DNA of 64,000 bases, from positions 310,001 to 374,000 of the forward strand of contig OZ240687.1 in the NCBI GenBank assembly GCA_965199285.1. Direction: 5' to 3'. The DNA is from CBDDGJ01 sp965199285. Its GTDB lineage: Bacteria; Pseudomonadota; Alphaproteobacteria; RS24. Made by a program: the position numbers and the translations under genes. Under the pieces are notes generated by a model. The model was not told where the DNA came from, did no database searches, and saw only the letters and a list, made by a program, of their open reading frames with translations. Below are positions 43,477 to 52,589 of the stretch, in pieces (the first letter of the stretch is position 1; each line of letters starts with the position of its first letter).

Positions 43477-44612
43477 ATATCATCATAACGGCAGGTGAAA
43501 TTTCTGGCGATATTTTAGGGGCTGATCTCATTCGGGCTATGGAAGAAAAATATCCGCGCGCCAAATTTTCTGGGGTTGGGGGAAACCATATGCAGGCCGC
43601 CGGTCTTACCAGTATCTTTCCGATGGAAGATATAGCTGTCATGGGCGTGAAAGCGGTTGTTGAAAAATTTCAATTTTTGTTAAAGCGAATTGAAATGACG
43701 GCCGACCATATCATCGCAACAAAACCAGATATCGTGATTTTAATCGATGCCCCAGATTTTAGTCATCGGGTGGCGCGGCGGGTGAAAAAAAGAAATCCGC
43801 ATATAAAAATTATGGGATATGTTGCGCCAACAGTCTGGATGTGGCGACAAAAGCGCGCGCAAAAAATGTGCGGCATATTCGATCATGTGCTGGCGCTTTA
43901 TCCATTTGAACCAAAGATTTTCAAAAAATATAATGGTCCTCCATGTCATTTTGTCGGACATGCGGCAACGCAATCTATCCCAACCACGCAGCAAGGCATT
44001 GCATTTCGAAAAGCATATCATATCTCACCGGATGAAAAACTTTTATGTTTTTTACCTGGAAGTCGGCAAAGCGAATTAAAAACCTTAGCGCCGCCTTTTC
44101 ATCAGGCGATTGAAATTCTTGTACAAAATTTTCCAGATATAAAAATTGCCATTCCTTATCTGCCGCATCTTTATGAACAGATAAATAAAATGCTGGTGGA
44201 TTATTCAATCCGCCCTTTGATGATTCCACAAGATGATAAGCAAGGCCTCTTTGCCGCTGCTGATCTTGCCTTGGCGGCCTCTGGAACAGTGGCGCTTGAA
44301 TTGGGATTGGCGGGGCTGCCAATGGTAATCGGTTATAAGGTTGAACCTGCCTTTATCGCCAATATGGTTATGCGGATCGCCCAAGCGCCAAGCGTGGTAA
44401 TGGTGAATGTCATTCTTGACCGTCCGGTTATTCAGGAGTTTTTGCAAGATCGTTGCACCGGTGAAAATCTGGCGGGTGAATTGATAAAGCTCTTAACAAA
44501 TCAAGATTATTATCAACAGATGAAACATGATCTTGCTGATTTTAAGTACACCATGCAGCCAGAGCAACCACCTGCGCAACGGGCAACAAATATAATAAGC
44601 AGCTTATTATGA
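43473..44612 (+). CDS. lpxB: Lipid-A-disaccharide synthase
   Basis: A 379-residue GT-B glycosyltransferase that joins UDP-diacylglucosamine to lipid X at the inner-membrane face. The start MNIIITAGEISGDILGA, the SGVGG loop, APTVWMWR, and LPGSRQSEL with the acceptor/donor site AASGTVALELGL are diagnostic. The ATG at 43473 lies in the lpxI stop. It ends one base from the stop of the convergent gltA, with no terminator between. Confidence 0.95.
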   Translation: MNIIITAGEISGDILGADLIRAMEEKYPRAKFSGVGGNHMQAAGLTSIFPMEDIAVMGVKAVVEKFQFLLKRIEMTADHIIATKPDIVILIDAPDFSHRVARRVKKRNPHIKIMGYVAPTVWMWRQKRAQKMCGIFDHVLALYPFEPKIFKKYNGPPCHFVGHAATQSIPTTQQGIAFRKAYHISPDEKLLCFLPGSRQSELKTLAPPFHQAIEILVQNFPDIKIAIPYLPHLYEQINKMLVDYSIRPLMIPQDDKQGLFAAADLALAASGTVALELGLAGLPMVIGYKVEPAFIANMVMRIAQAPSVVMVNVILDRPVIQEFLQDRCTGENLAGELIKLLTNQDYYQQMKHDLADFKYTMQPEQPPAQRATNIISSLL

Positions 44613-44613
44613 G

Positions 44614-45900
44614 CTAGCGGTCATCTACGGCAATATATGCGCGTTCGGCTTCACCTGTATAGAGTTGGCGAGGGCGACCAATTCGCTGGCTTGGGTCTTC
44701 AACCATTTCATTCCATTGCGCCACCCACCCGACACAACGCGCAACCGCAAAAAGCACTGTAAACATGGTGGTTGGGAAACCCATCGCTTTAAGCGTAATG
44801 CCAGAATAGAAGTCAATATTGGGATAGAGTTTCTTTTCGGCAAAATAATCATCGCTTAACGCAATCCGTTCAAGCTCGACCGCAACCGCGAGAAGAGGGT
44901 CATTTTCAACCCCTAATTCAGCCAGAACCTCATGACAGGTTTTTTGGAATACGCGGGCGCGTGGATCATAATTTTTATATACCCGATGACCAAACCCCAT
45001 AAGACGGAATGGATCATCCTTATCTTTCGCCCGCTTAATATATTCCGGAATACGATCCACCGAACCAATTTCTTGCAACATATTAAGTGCTGCTTCGTTC
45101 GCCCCACCATGCGAGGGGCCCCATAGGCACGCAATCCCGGCCGCGATACAGGCAAATGGATTTGCTCCTGATGAGCCCGCAAGCCGCACTGTTGAGGTGG
45201 AGGCATTTTGTTCGTGGTCAGCGTGGAGAATAAAGATTTTATCCATTGCGCGGGCTAGAACCGGATTAATATTGCTCTTTTCGCAGGGAACCGAAAAGCA
45301 CATATTCAAAAAATTCGTCGCATAATCCAAATCATTACGCGGATAAATAAAAGGTTGGCCGATTGAATATTTATACGCCATGGCCGCAATGGTTGGGATT
45401 TTCGCAATTAGGCGACGACTGGCAATCCGGCGTTGTTCAGGATCATTAATATCAGTGCTATCATGATAAAAGGCAGATAAAGCCCCCACAACCCCAACCA
45501 TAATTGCCATTGGGTGCGCATCGCGGCGGAAACCTTGGAAAAACCTAAATAACTGCTCGTGCAGCATAGTGTGCATGGTGATTGCATTTTCAAATTCTGT
45601 ATATTCTTCCCGATTAGGCAGGTTGCCATTGAGCAGTAAAAAACATGTTTCAATAAAATTACCATGTTCGACTAACTCTTCAATCCGGTAGCCGCGATGT
45701 AGTAAGATACCAGCATCGCCATCAATATAGGTGATCTTCGATTCGCAACTTGCAGTCGAGGTAAAGCCAGGATCATAAGTAAAGTGGTCGCTTTGGCCAT
45801 ATAATTTAGAAATATCAACGACATCAGGGCCAATAGTACCTTTATATACAGGTAACGTATAATTTTCACTTGCAAGATTTAAATCGGCTTTATCTGACAT
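44614..45900 (-). CDS. gltA: Citrate synthase
   Basis: A 428-residue type II (hexameric-type) citrate synthase, first step of the TCA cycle. Active-site segments WGPSHGGANEAAL (His), FGHRVYKNYDPRA (His) and the late Asp region before FYSGI are present. The ribosome-binding site aggaggtgac is near consensus. Position beside lpxB is conserved in Alphaproteobacteria, in convergent orientation. The N-terminal beta domain seen in NADH-regulated enzymes is present. Confidence 0.97.
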   Translation of the reverse strand: MSDKADLNLASENYTLPVYKGTIGPDVVDISKLYGQSDHFTYDPGFTSTASCESKITYIDGDAGILLHRGYRIEELVEHGNFIETCFLLLNGNLPNREEYTEFENAITMHTMLHEQLFRFFQGFRRDAHPMAIMVGVVGALSAFYHDSTDINDPEQRRIASRRLIAKIPTIAAMAYKYSIGQPFIYPRNDLDYATNFLNMCFSVPCEKSNINPVLARAMDKIFILHADHEQNASTSTVRLAGSSGANPFACIAAGIACLWGPSHGGANEAALNMLQEIGSVDRIPEYIKRAKDKDDPFRLMGFGHRVYKNYDPRARVFQKTCHEVLAELGVENDPLLAVAVELERIALSDDYFAEKKLYPNIDFYSGITLKAMGFPTTMFTVLFAVARCVGWVAQWNEMVEDPSQRIGRPRQLYTGEAERAYIAVDDR

Positions 45901-45966
45901 ATTGTCACCTCCTTGAGTGATGCGTTTATATCACAGCGTTAGGTTTTAAGCTAGCGCTGTTTTTAA

Positions 45967-47337
45967 CTAATTATCTGAAATCTTGTCGCTAATTCGATTA
46001 ATGGCTTCATCTTGCCCGAGCATGTAAAACAATTCATAAATACCCGGAGCCGCCGTTTTGCCGGTGAGCGCAACCCGAATGGAAGGGCCAATCTTACCCA
46101 ATTTCAGCTCATTTTCCTGCAAAAATGCCTCTATAGCTTGTTTTATATCCTCAATATTCCATGTTTTGAGGGCTTTTAGATACGGCAACAGCACTGATAA
46201 ATGTTGGCGATGCGCGGCGGTGAAATGTTTTTCGATAAGCGCATCTTCAATCATAAGCGGGCGCGGCGCGAACAGAAACGAAAGCTCTTCTTGAAGCTCG
46301 GGAAGCGTATTAACTCTTGTTAATATAAACTCTAAAGAATTATTAATTAGATTATATTTATCAGATGGATAATTAAATTTCTTAATAATATAGTTTATAT
46401 CTAATTTGTGGATATAATGGGCGTTTACAGCTTGCAATTTTTCGAGGTCAAATCGGGCAGGGGATTTACCAATGGTCGTAAGCGTAAACCAATTGACAAA
46501 ATCTTGCCGCGAAAATATCTCATCATCACCATGACTCCAACCAAGTCGCGCCAGATAATTACACAGCGCTTCGGGTAAAAACCCTTGTTCTTCATAAGCC
46601 TCAACCCCCAAAGCGCCATGTCGTTTTGAGAGTTTTGTCCCATCCGTACCATGGATAAGCGATATATGCGCAAATTGCGGGGGAGTCCAATCGAGCGCTT
46701 TATAAATATGAACCTGCCGAAATGTATTGGTGAGATGGTCGTCGCCGCGAATAATATGACTAATCGCCATATCATAATCGTCAACCACGACACAGAGCAT
46801 ATAGGTTGGGGTTCCATCACTACGTTGCAGCACCAAATCATCGAGCTGGTCATTAGTGATAGAAACCGTGCCTTGCACCAAATCATTAATCATCGTTTCG
46901 CCCGTTTGCGGGGCTTTGAAGCGGATGACATAACCGCTTTGCGGGTCATGCTCACGGTCACGACACGTGCCATCATAGCGGGGTGGTTCGCCAGCCGCGC
47001 GCGCGCGGGCGCGCATCGCTTCCACCTCTTCAGGCGTACAAGTGCATTTATAGGCATACCCATTGGCAAGTAGCTGATTGATGACTTCATTATGCCGCGC
47101 TGCTCGTTTGTGCTGATAGACAGGTTCCTCATCCCACGTTAAGCCAAGCCAGTTTAGACCGGCAAAAATCGCCTCTATCGCTTCAGGTTTTGATCGCGCG
47201 CGATCCGTATCCTCAATACGCAATAAAAATTGCCCCTTATGGTGGCGGGCAAACGCCCAATTAAATAAGGCCGTACGCGCCCCCCCAATATGTAAAAAAC
47301 CGGTTGGGGAGGGGGCAAAGCGAACCCGCACAGTCAT
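45967..47337 (-). CDS. gltX: Glutamate--tRNA ligase
   Basis: A 456-residue class I synthetase: PSPTGFLHIGG (HIGH motif at about 16-19) and KLSKR at 235-239. Cys98, Cys100 and Cys125 form the zinc site found in many GluRS. Many Alphaproteobacteria carry a second copy that charges tRNA-Gln; which one this is cannot be told here. A patch at 46310-46420, coding an Asn/Ile/Lys-rich part of the anticodon domain, is strikingly AT-rich compared with the rest. Confidence 0.95.
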   Translation of the reverse strand: MTVRVRFAPSPTGFLHIGGARTALFNWAFARHHKGQFLLRIEDTDRARSKPEAIEAIFAGLNWLGLTWDEEPVYQHKRAARHNEVINQLLANGYAYKCTCTPEEVEAMRARARAAGEPPRYDGTCRDREHDPQSGYVIRFKAPQTGETMINDLVQGTVSITNDQLDDLVLQRSDGTPTYMLCVVVDDYDMAISHIIRGDDHLTNTFRQVHIYKALDWTPPQFAHISLIHGTDGTKLSKRHGALGVEAYEEQGFLPEALCNYLARLGWSHGDDEIFSRQDFVNWFTLTTIGKSPARFDLEKLQAVNAHYIHKLDINYIIKKFNYPSDKYNLINNSLEFILTRVNTLPELQEELSFLFAPRPLMIEDALIEKHFTAAHRQHLSVLLPYLKALKTWNIEDIKQAIEAFLQENELKLGKIGPSIRVALTGKTAAPGIYELFYMLGQDEAINRISDKISDN

Positions 47338-47384
47338 CAGCTTATCCTCTTTTTCTGTTGCCAGAGTGTGTTATCATAAGCCGT

Positions 47385-49397
47385 ATGGGACATCAATCAC
47401 TTATCCAAATGGCACTTGCTTTGATTGTCGGCGTTGCGGTTTATTTCAACCTCCCATTTGAGCCATCACTGATAATGCGTTGGGCGTTTTATATTGCCCC
47501 TATGGTGCTAGGGGTGGTGAGCTTGCTTGACCGGCGCTATAATTTTACCCGCAGCTATTTTTCTGGTCTCCAAATTATGCTTGCCTTTGCGCTTGGGTTA
47601 GCGATATCGCAAGGGCGGGTTGATTATACCAGCTATAAATTTTCCGATATCACATTTCCGGCAAAATTCACATCTTATGAATTAACTGGCGAGATTGTCT
47701 GGGCAGAAAAACACAATCGGCGCGGCCGTTTAATATTGCAAACAACCGACATGTTGGAAGAGGGCAAAACGCAAAAGCCATATCGGGTTGAGCTTTATAC
47801 AAAATTTGCCAGCATTGATATTTTACATCCCGGGTGCAGGGTAAGCGTGAAGGCGCGGATTGCCCGTCTGCCAAGCCCGATTATAAAAGATGGGTATGAC
47901 CCCCGTTTTGCAGCCTTTTTTGAAGGAAAGCGCGGGCGTGGATTTTTACAAGATATTATCGCCCATGATTGTGCGTCGCAAAACGAAACTTTGCTTCATA
48001 AGCTCGACTCTATCCGGCTTGCATTTGCGGCGCGGCTGGCTGAAAAAATGTCGACTCAGACGAGCGCGGTGGCGGCGGCGCTGACTACTGGCATCAGAGG
48101 CGCGATTGATAAAGAGACCCGCAATGCGTTTCGCGATAGCGGTCTGGCGCATATTCTGGCAATTTCCGGCTTACATATGACCCTCTTTGCCGGTACGATT
48201 TATGCGCTATTGCGGTTATTAGGGGTTTTTCTATTTCCGCATAAAATCATTAAATATGATTGGCGCAAAGCCTGTGCGATTATGGCATTGCTTGCCGGAT
48301 TTTCCTATTTGCTCATTTCCGGTGGCAGCATTGCCACCCAACGTGCTTTCATTATGATCGGGCTTATCTTTTTGTCAGCCGCCAGCTCACGACCCGCGCT
48401 TAGTTTTAATAATGTGGCGCTGGCTGCCATCATCATTTTATTATGGCAACCGCAAAGCCTATTTTCAGCCGGATTTCAAATGTCGTTTGCGGCGGTGATT
48501 GCGTTAATATGGTTTTATCGGCGATATGGTGATCAACTGCTTTACAGCCCGCATCAAGATCGCAAAGGATCATTAACGCGATTGCTATTTACTTATTTCA
48601 TAGGCATCGCTCTTACCAGCTTGATTGCAGGCGCGGCAACCGGCATGATTGCCGCTTATCACTTTCAGCGAGTTGCGGTGTTTGGCTTATTGGCGAACAT
48701 ATTGGCTATGCCCATTCTCGCTCTTATCATTATGCCGGCGGCGGTTGTCGCGCTACTCACCGCTGGCGCGTGGGATTTTCCTCTTCTGATTATGCAATAT
48801 GGCTTATCTCTGGTTTTGGATATTGCCTATTGGGTCAGTCATCTGCCGCAAGCAAGCTTACTCATTCAACAAAGCCCGCAATGGGTTTTGGTTGTGATAT
48901 TTTTGGCACTTATTTTAATCACAATGCGGCAGCGATTATCACAAATATCTGCCTATATTATGTTTTTGGCGGCGTTATTTGCGTTGGGCTCGAAAGAGTT
49001 TTCTAATATTCATATTTATGGAGCGGCCTATCAGATTGCAGTTCCGTCTGATGAAGGCGTATTAAAGATAAGCCGAAATGGTTATGAAACAGAACAATTC
49101 ATGCGTGCCGCAAATCGACCGGTTGAACTATGTCCCAGAAATGCACCTTGCATCATCAATCATAAAGGGCAAGAGGTTTGGCTCATCCAGCGCAAGGAAA
49201 ATCTGGCGGCGGCGTGCGCAAAAGCAGACATCATCATCACATCGCTTTATGCGGCACAGAAAAAATGCGCCGTCGGCACTTTGTTTGCGCGGCAAGATTT
49301 TACATATGATGAAACCACAATTATTTCAGCAGTAGAAAATGGGGCAGGGTGGCAGTTAACGCCTGCTTCATCGCCAGTAAGAATATGGCAAAAATAA
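47385..49397 (+). CDS. comEC: ComEC/Rec2-type DNA-uptake channel protein
   Basis: A 670-residue polytopic membrane protein. The start is the ATG at 47385; the frame is open 27 codons further, overlapping gltX. The N-terminal DUF4131 region with OB-like fold (about 25-200) is followed by the Competence domain (about 215-500), with the conserved DSGLAHILAISGLHM segment. The C-terminal part is short and lacks the HxHxDH metallo-beta-lactamase nuclease domain found in Gram-positive ComEC. It is divergent from gltX by 47 bp, the usual alphaproteobacterial neighbourhood. It may serve natural transformation; no other competence genes are visible. Confidence 0.9.
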   Translation: MGHQSLIQMALALIVGVAVYFNLPFEPSLIMRWAFYIAPMVLGVVSLLDRRYNFTRSYFSGLQIMLAFALGLAISQGRVDYTSYKFSDITFPAKFTSYELTGEIVWAEKHNRRGRLILQTTDMLEEGKTQKPYRVELYTKFASIDILHPGCRVSVKARIARLPSPIIKDGYDPRFAAFFEGKRGRGFLQDIIAHDCASQNETLLHKLDSIRLAFAARLAEKMSTQTSAVAAALTTGIRGAIDKETRNAFRDSGLAHILAISGLHMTLFAGTIYALLRLLGVFLFPHKIIKYDWRKACAIMALLAGFSYLLISGGSIATQRAFIMIGLIFLSAASSRPALSFNNVALAAIIILLWQPQSLFSAGFQMSFAAVIALIWFYRRYGDQLLYSPHQDRKGSLTRLLFTYFIGIALTSLIAGAATGMIAAYHFQRVAVFGLLANILAMPILALIIMPAAVVALLTAGAWDFPLLIMQYGLSLVLDIAYWVSHLPQASLLIQQSPQWVLVVIFLALILITMRQRLSQISAYIMFLAALFALGSKEFSNIHIYGAAYQIAVPSDEGVLKISRNGYETEQFMRAANRPVELCPRNAPCIINHKGQEVWLIQRKENLAAACAKADIIITSLYAAQKKCAVGTLFARQDFTYDETTIISAVENGAGWQLTPASSPVRIWQK

Positions 49398-49408
49398 AAG
49401 GAAAAGGT

Positions 49409-50056
49409 TTATTGCGCCAACTTGGCGGCGGCGCGGCGGAAATAATGCGCCAGCGTTTCTGGCTCCTGCGCCCCCATCATCATAAATCGTCCCGCGACAA
49501 GAAAGGCAGGCACGCCGGTGACATTCATATCACGCGCGGCCGCATCATCCTCGCGGATGGCTTGCACATCCCGCTCAGTTTCAAACCGCGCCCCTATATC
49601 TTCAACATTCATATTATGGGCAGCCGCAATTTCTAATAATACCGCTTTATCACTAATATCCTGCCCCTGCTCAAAATAGCGCTGAAATAAATCTTCCGCA
49701 ATATGATGCTGCGCGCCATATTCCCCCGCCCAACGGATAAGACGATGCGCGTTTAAGGTGTTGGGGGTGCGGGTTATTTTTTCAAACGCAAAATCAATAT
49801 TCGTGCCAGCGCTGGCGGCGATGATTTTTTGGCTCAAAGCCTGCGCGCCGTTTTTGCCAAATTTGCGTTGCATTTGCAAATGCCGATCATAGCCTTCTGG
49901 CGGCGTTTTCGGGTCAAGCTGATAGGGTCGCCAGATTAAATTAATCTGATAATCATCAATCTGCTGTAATGCCATATCCAGTTTTCGTTTGCCAATAAAA
50001 CACCATGGGCAAATCACATCAGAAATAATATCAAGCTGTAAAATAGGTAACGACAT
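49409..50056 (-). CDS. DsbA-family oxidoreductase (FrnE-like)
   Basis: A 215-residue thioredoxin-fold protein with the motif CPWC at residues 16-19 and a DsbA-type helical insertion. It has the cis-Pro segment VTGVPAFLVAGRF. No signal peptide is present, so it acts in the cytoplasm. Relatives include FrnE of Deinococcus, a disulfide isomerase linked to stress, and 2-hydroxychromene-2-carboxylate isomerase. Substrate unknown. It is convergent with comEC at 11 bp. Confidence 0.88.
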   Translation of the reverse strand: MSLPILQLDIISDVICPWCFIGKRKLDMALQQIDDYQINLIWRPYQLDPKTPPEGYDRHLQMQRKFGKNGAQALSQKIIAASAGTNIDFAFEKITRTPNTLNAHRLIRWAGEYGAQHHIAEDLFQRYFEQGQDISDKAVLLEIAAAHNMNVEDIGARFETERDVQAIREDDAAARDMNVTGVPAFLVAGRFMMMGAQEPETLAHYFRRAAAKLAQ

Positions 50057-50121
50057 TTATGTTTTCCCTTTTCTTCTTTCCTTTTGGGAAAGCATATTAT
50101 ATTAAAATAACTTAATTCGAA

Positions 50122-50898
50122 ATGGAAATTATCACCATGCAAACAGACGCCCATAAGTTAAGCGGCAAAACAGCTCTCATCACCGGCGCATCATCTGGAT
50201 TTGGTGCTCATTTTGCGCGAATTTTAGCCCAAGCCGGCGCGCATATTATTATTTGTGCGCGGCGTGCCGAGCGTATAGAAGCTTTACGCGATGAGCTGGT
50301 AGAGCAGGGGCATAGAGTTTTGGCAGTGGAATTTGATGTTAATAACACGCAAGCCATTCCGTCACTTTTTGATAAGGCAGAGGCGGCGCAAATGCCGGTC
50401 GATATTTTGATTAATAATGCCGGTATGAATCATCTCGAAAATATATTTGACATATCGCCGGAGGATTTTCGAACCATTATCGACACCAATATGAACGCGC
50501 CTTTCTTTTTATCTCGTGAAGCCGCCAAACGGATGATTGCGCGCAATAGTTCAGGGCGGATTATTAATATTGGTTCGGTTGGTAGCACTGAGGTTTTGCC
50601 AGGGCTCACTGCCTATTGCATGTCGAAAGCTGGCATTGCGATGCTCACCCGCTCTTTGGCGCGTGAATTGGCGCGGTATGATATTAATGTGAATTGTCTT
50701 TGCCCTGGCTATATCGAAACCGAGATAAATGATTTTTGGTGGACGACAAAGGGGGGACAGAAGCAGATGAAATCTTTCCCGCGCCAGCGATTGGGGCAGA
50801 AAAGTGATCTCGATGCCAGCTTGCTAATGCTTGCAGGCGAGGGGGGTAAAGGCATAAATGGATCCCTTATTCGGGTTGATGATGGGCAGTATATTTAG
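50122..50898 (+). CDS. Short-chain dehydrogenase/reductase
   Basis: A 258-residue classical SDR: cofactor motif TGASSGFG at 21-28, NNAG at 98-101, catalytic Ser152, Tyr165 and Lys169 (YCMSK). The Arg after the second strand (CARRAER) suggests NADP(H) preference. Substrate unknown. An ATG at 50137 (MQTDAHKL) is an alternative start. The stop codon abuts the tatD start, so the two are probably cotranscribed. Confidence 0.9.
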   Translation: MEIITMQTDAHKLSGKTALITGASSGFGAHFARILAQAGAHIIICARRAERIEALRDELVEQGHRVLAVEFDVNNTQAIPSLFDKAEAAQMPVDILINNAGMNHLENIFDISPEDFRTIIDTNMNAPFFLSREAAKRMIARNSSGRIINIGSVGSTEVLPGLTAYCMSKAGIAMLTRSLARELARYDINVNCLCPGYIETEINDFWWTTKGGQKQMKSFPRQRLGQKSDLDASLLMLAGEGGKGINGSLIRVDDGQYI

Positions 50899-51675
50899 AT
50901 GTTGATTGATAGCCATTGCCATTTGGATTTTCCTGATTATGATTCTGATAGAGATGAAATCATCAATCGTGCTCGCGCGACGGGGGTTGAGAAAATGCTC
51001 ACCATTTCAACTAAACTTAGTGAGGCAGAAAAAATTATAGCGCTGGCAGAACAATATGATGATGTATTTTGCACGCTTGGCACACATCCGCATGAAGCGG
51101 ATAAAGAACCGCTCCTACAGGCGGATGAAATTGTTGCCTTAACAGCGCATCCGAAAGTGATTGGGATTGGTGAAACGGGTTTGGATTATTTTTATGAGAA
51201 TAGCGCTCGCGAGGTGCAGCTTAAAAACTTCCTCACCCATATTGACGCGGCGCGCATCGCGCAACTTCCCCTCATTGTTCATACCCGCGATGCCGATGAT
51301 GATACGATAAAAATCATGCGCGAAGAATATGAGAAGGGGGCATATCCTGCCCTTATTCATTGCTTTACGGCGGGCGCAGATTTGGCAGCGGCAGCACTGG
51401 ATATGGGGTTTTATATTTCCATTTCGGGGATTGCGACATTCAAAAATGCTGAAGATTTGCGGGCGGTGATTACAACCATTCCGCTCAATCGGTTGCTGGT
51501 TGAAACCGATGCGCCGTTTCTTGCGCCTGTGCCGCATCGAGGAAAACGCAATGAGCCTGCTTTTGTCACCCATACGGCAGATTGCGTTGCCGCGCTTAAA
51601 CAGGTGACACGCGAAGAGCTTATTGCGGCGACTGGCGATAATTTTCATCGCCTGTTTACGAAAGCGCCAGCATGA
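50899..51675 (+). CDS. tatD: TatD-family metal-dependent deoxyribonuclease
   Basis: A 258-residue TIM-barrel hydrolase. Metal ligands are visible in DSHCHLDF (His6, His8), GIGETGLDY (Glu), the VHTRDAD His, the IHCFTAG His and VETDAPFLAP (Asp). Members are 3'-5' exonucleases involved in DNA repair and quality control. In Alphaproteobacteria it usually follows metG; here metG is about 10 kb away on the other strand. It overlaps the MBL gene by 4 bp. Confidence 0.93.
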   Translation: MLIDSHCHLDFPDYDSDRDEIINRARATGVEKMLTISTKLSEAEKIIALAEQYDDVFCTLGTHPHEADKEPLLQADEIVALTAHPKVIGIGETGLDYFYENSAREVQLKNFLTHIDAARIAQLPLIVHTRDADDDTIKIMREEYEKGAYPALIHCFTAGADLAAAALDMGFYISISGIATFKNAEDLRAVITTIPLNRLLVETDAPFLAPVPHRGKRNEPAFVTHTADCVAALKQVTREELIAATGDNFHRLFTKAPA

Positions 51676-52469
51676 TGAGGCAATTTCGGATATTGGGGTG
51701 TGGTTCATCTGGTGGTGTGCCCCGTATTCATGGCGATTGGGGCATATGCGATCCAGCCCAGCCGAAAAATTATCGAAGCCGCTGTTCGCTGCTTATTCGG
51801 CAAAAAAGAGGCGATAAAGAAACGGCGGTTCTTATTGATACTTCGCCCGATATGCGCCAGCAACTTCTGGCCGCACAAGCCGGCTGGCTGGATGCGGTTT
51901 TTTTTACCCATGACCATGCCGATCAGAGCCACGGCATTGATGATGTGCGGGCAATTGTTTATAAATACAAAAAGCGGATTGAAACCTATATGGATGAACG
52001 GACAATGACGACGCTCACTAAGCGGTTTGACTATTGTTTTAAGCAAATATCAGGTTCCGCCTATCCGTCAATTCTAAATGCAAATCTCATCGCGCCGCCA
52101 TATAAAGATATTATCATAACCGGTGAGGGTGGTGCGATTGGGTTATGTCCGTTTGAACTTCAGCATGGGCAGATTACCGCATTAGGCTTTCGCTGTGGTG
52201 ATATTGCTTATACGCCAGATGTGAACAATATTCCCGATAATGCATTTCCGGCGCTTGAAAATTTAGACTGCTGGATTATTGATGCTTTGCAGCGTGAGCC
52301 GCATCCCACCCATTTGCATCTTGATAAGGCGCTTAGCTATATTAAAGAGGTTAAACCCAAACGCGCCATTCTCACAAATATGCATATTGATATGGATTAT
52401 GATAGTTTGTGTAAGGAATTGCCACCGCATATTATTCCCGCCTATGATGGGCTTGAATTTCAAATATAA
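51672..52469 (+). CDS. MBL-fold metal-dependent hydrolase (PhnP-like)
   Basis: A 265-residue metallo-beta-lactamase-fold protein. The motif THDHADQSHGIDD is the variant typical of this tatD-linked family, with Gln in place of the usual His after Asp. LGCGSSGGVPR starts the fold, and DALQREPHPTHLHLDKAL carries later ligands. Relatives include PhnP, a phosphoribosyl cyclic phosphodiesterase, but the substrate here is unproven. It overlaps tatD and starts with two consecutive ATGs. Confidence 0.88.
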   Translation: MMRQFRILGCGSSGGVPRIHGDWGICDPAQPKNYRSRCSLLIRQKRGDKETAVLIDTSPDMRQQLLAAQAGWLDAVFFTHDHADQSHGIDDVRAIVYKYKKRIETYMDERTMTTLTKRFDYCFKQISGSAYPSILNANLIAPPYKDIIITGEGGAIGLCPFELQHGQITALGFRCGDIAYTPDVNNIPDNAFPALENLDCWIIDALQREPHPTHLHLDKALSYIKEVKPKRAILTNMHIDMDYDSLCKELPPHIIPAYDGLEFQI

Positions 52470-52511
52470 TAAGTAATACACAAGATTCTTTAATTTTTTA
52501 TTAAGTTTTGT

Positions 52512-52539
52512 TTGATTTTTTTAAAAACCTTTATATTAT
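52512..52539 (+). promoter_or_regulatory. Probable promoter of the large lipoprotein gene
   Basis: TTGATT (52512-52517) and TATTAT (52534-52539) are 16 bp apart in an AT-rich 120-bp gap, 50 bp upstream of the start codon. The ribosome-binding site aaggaa is at 52575-52580. Confidence 0.4.
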
Positions 52540-52589
52540 CCGCGTTCTAGTATCATTATAGTATATGACCACGAAAGGAAAATCCCCGC

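Noticed and set aside
45900..45966. Small gene between gltA and gltX
   Set aside because: Only 66 bp, containing the gltA ribosome-binding site; no coding signal.
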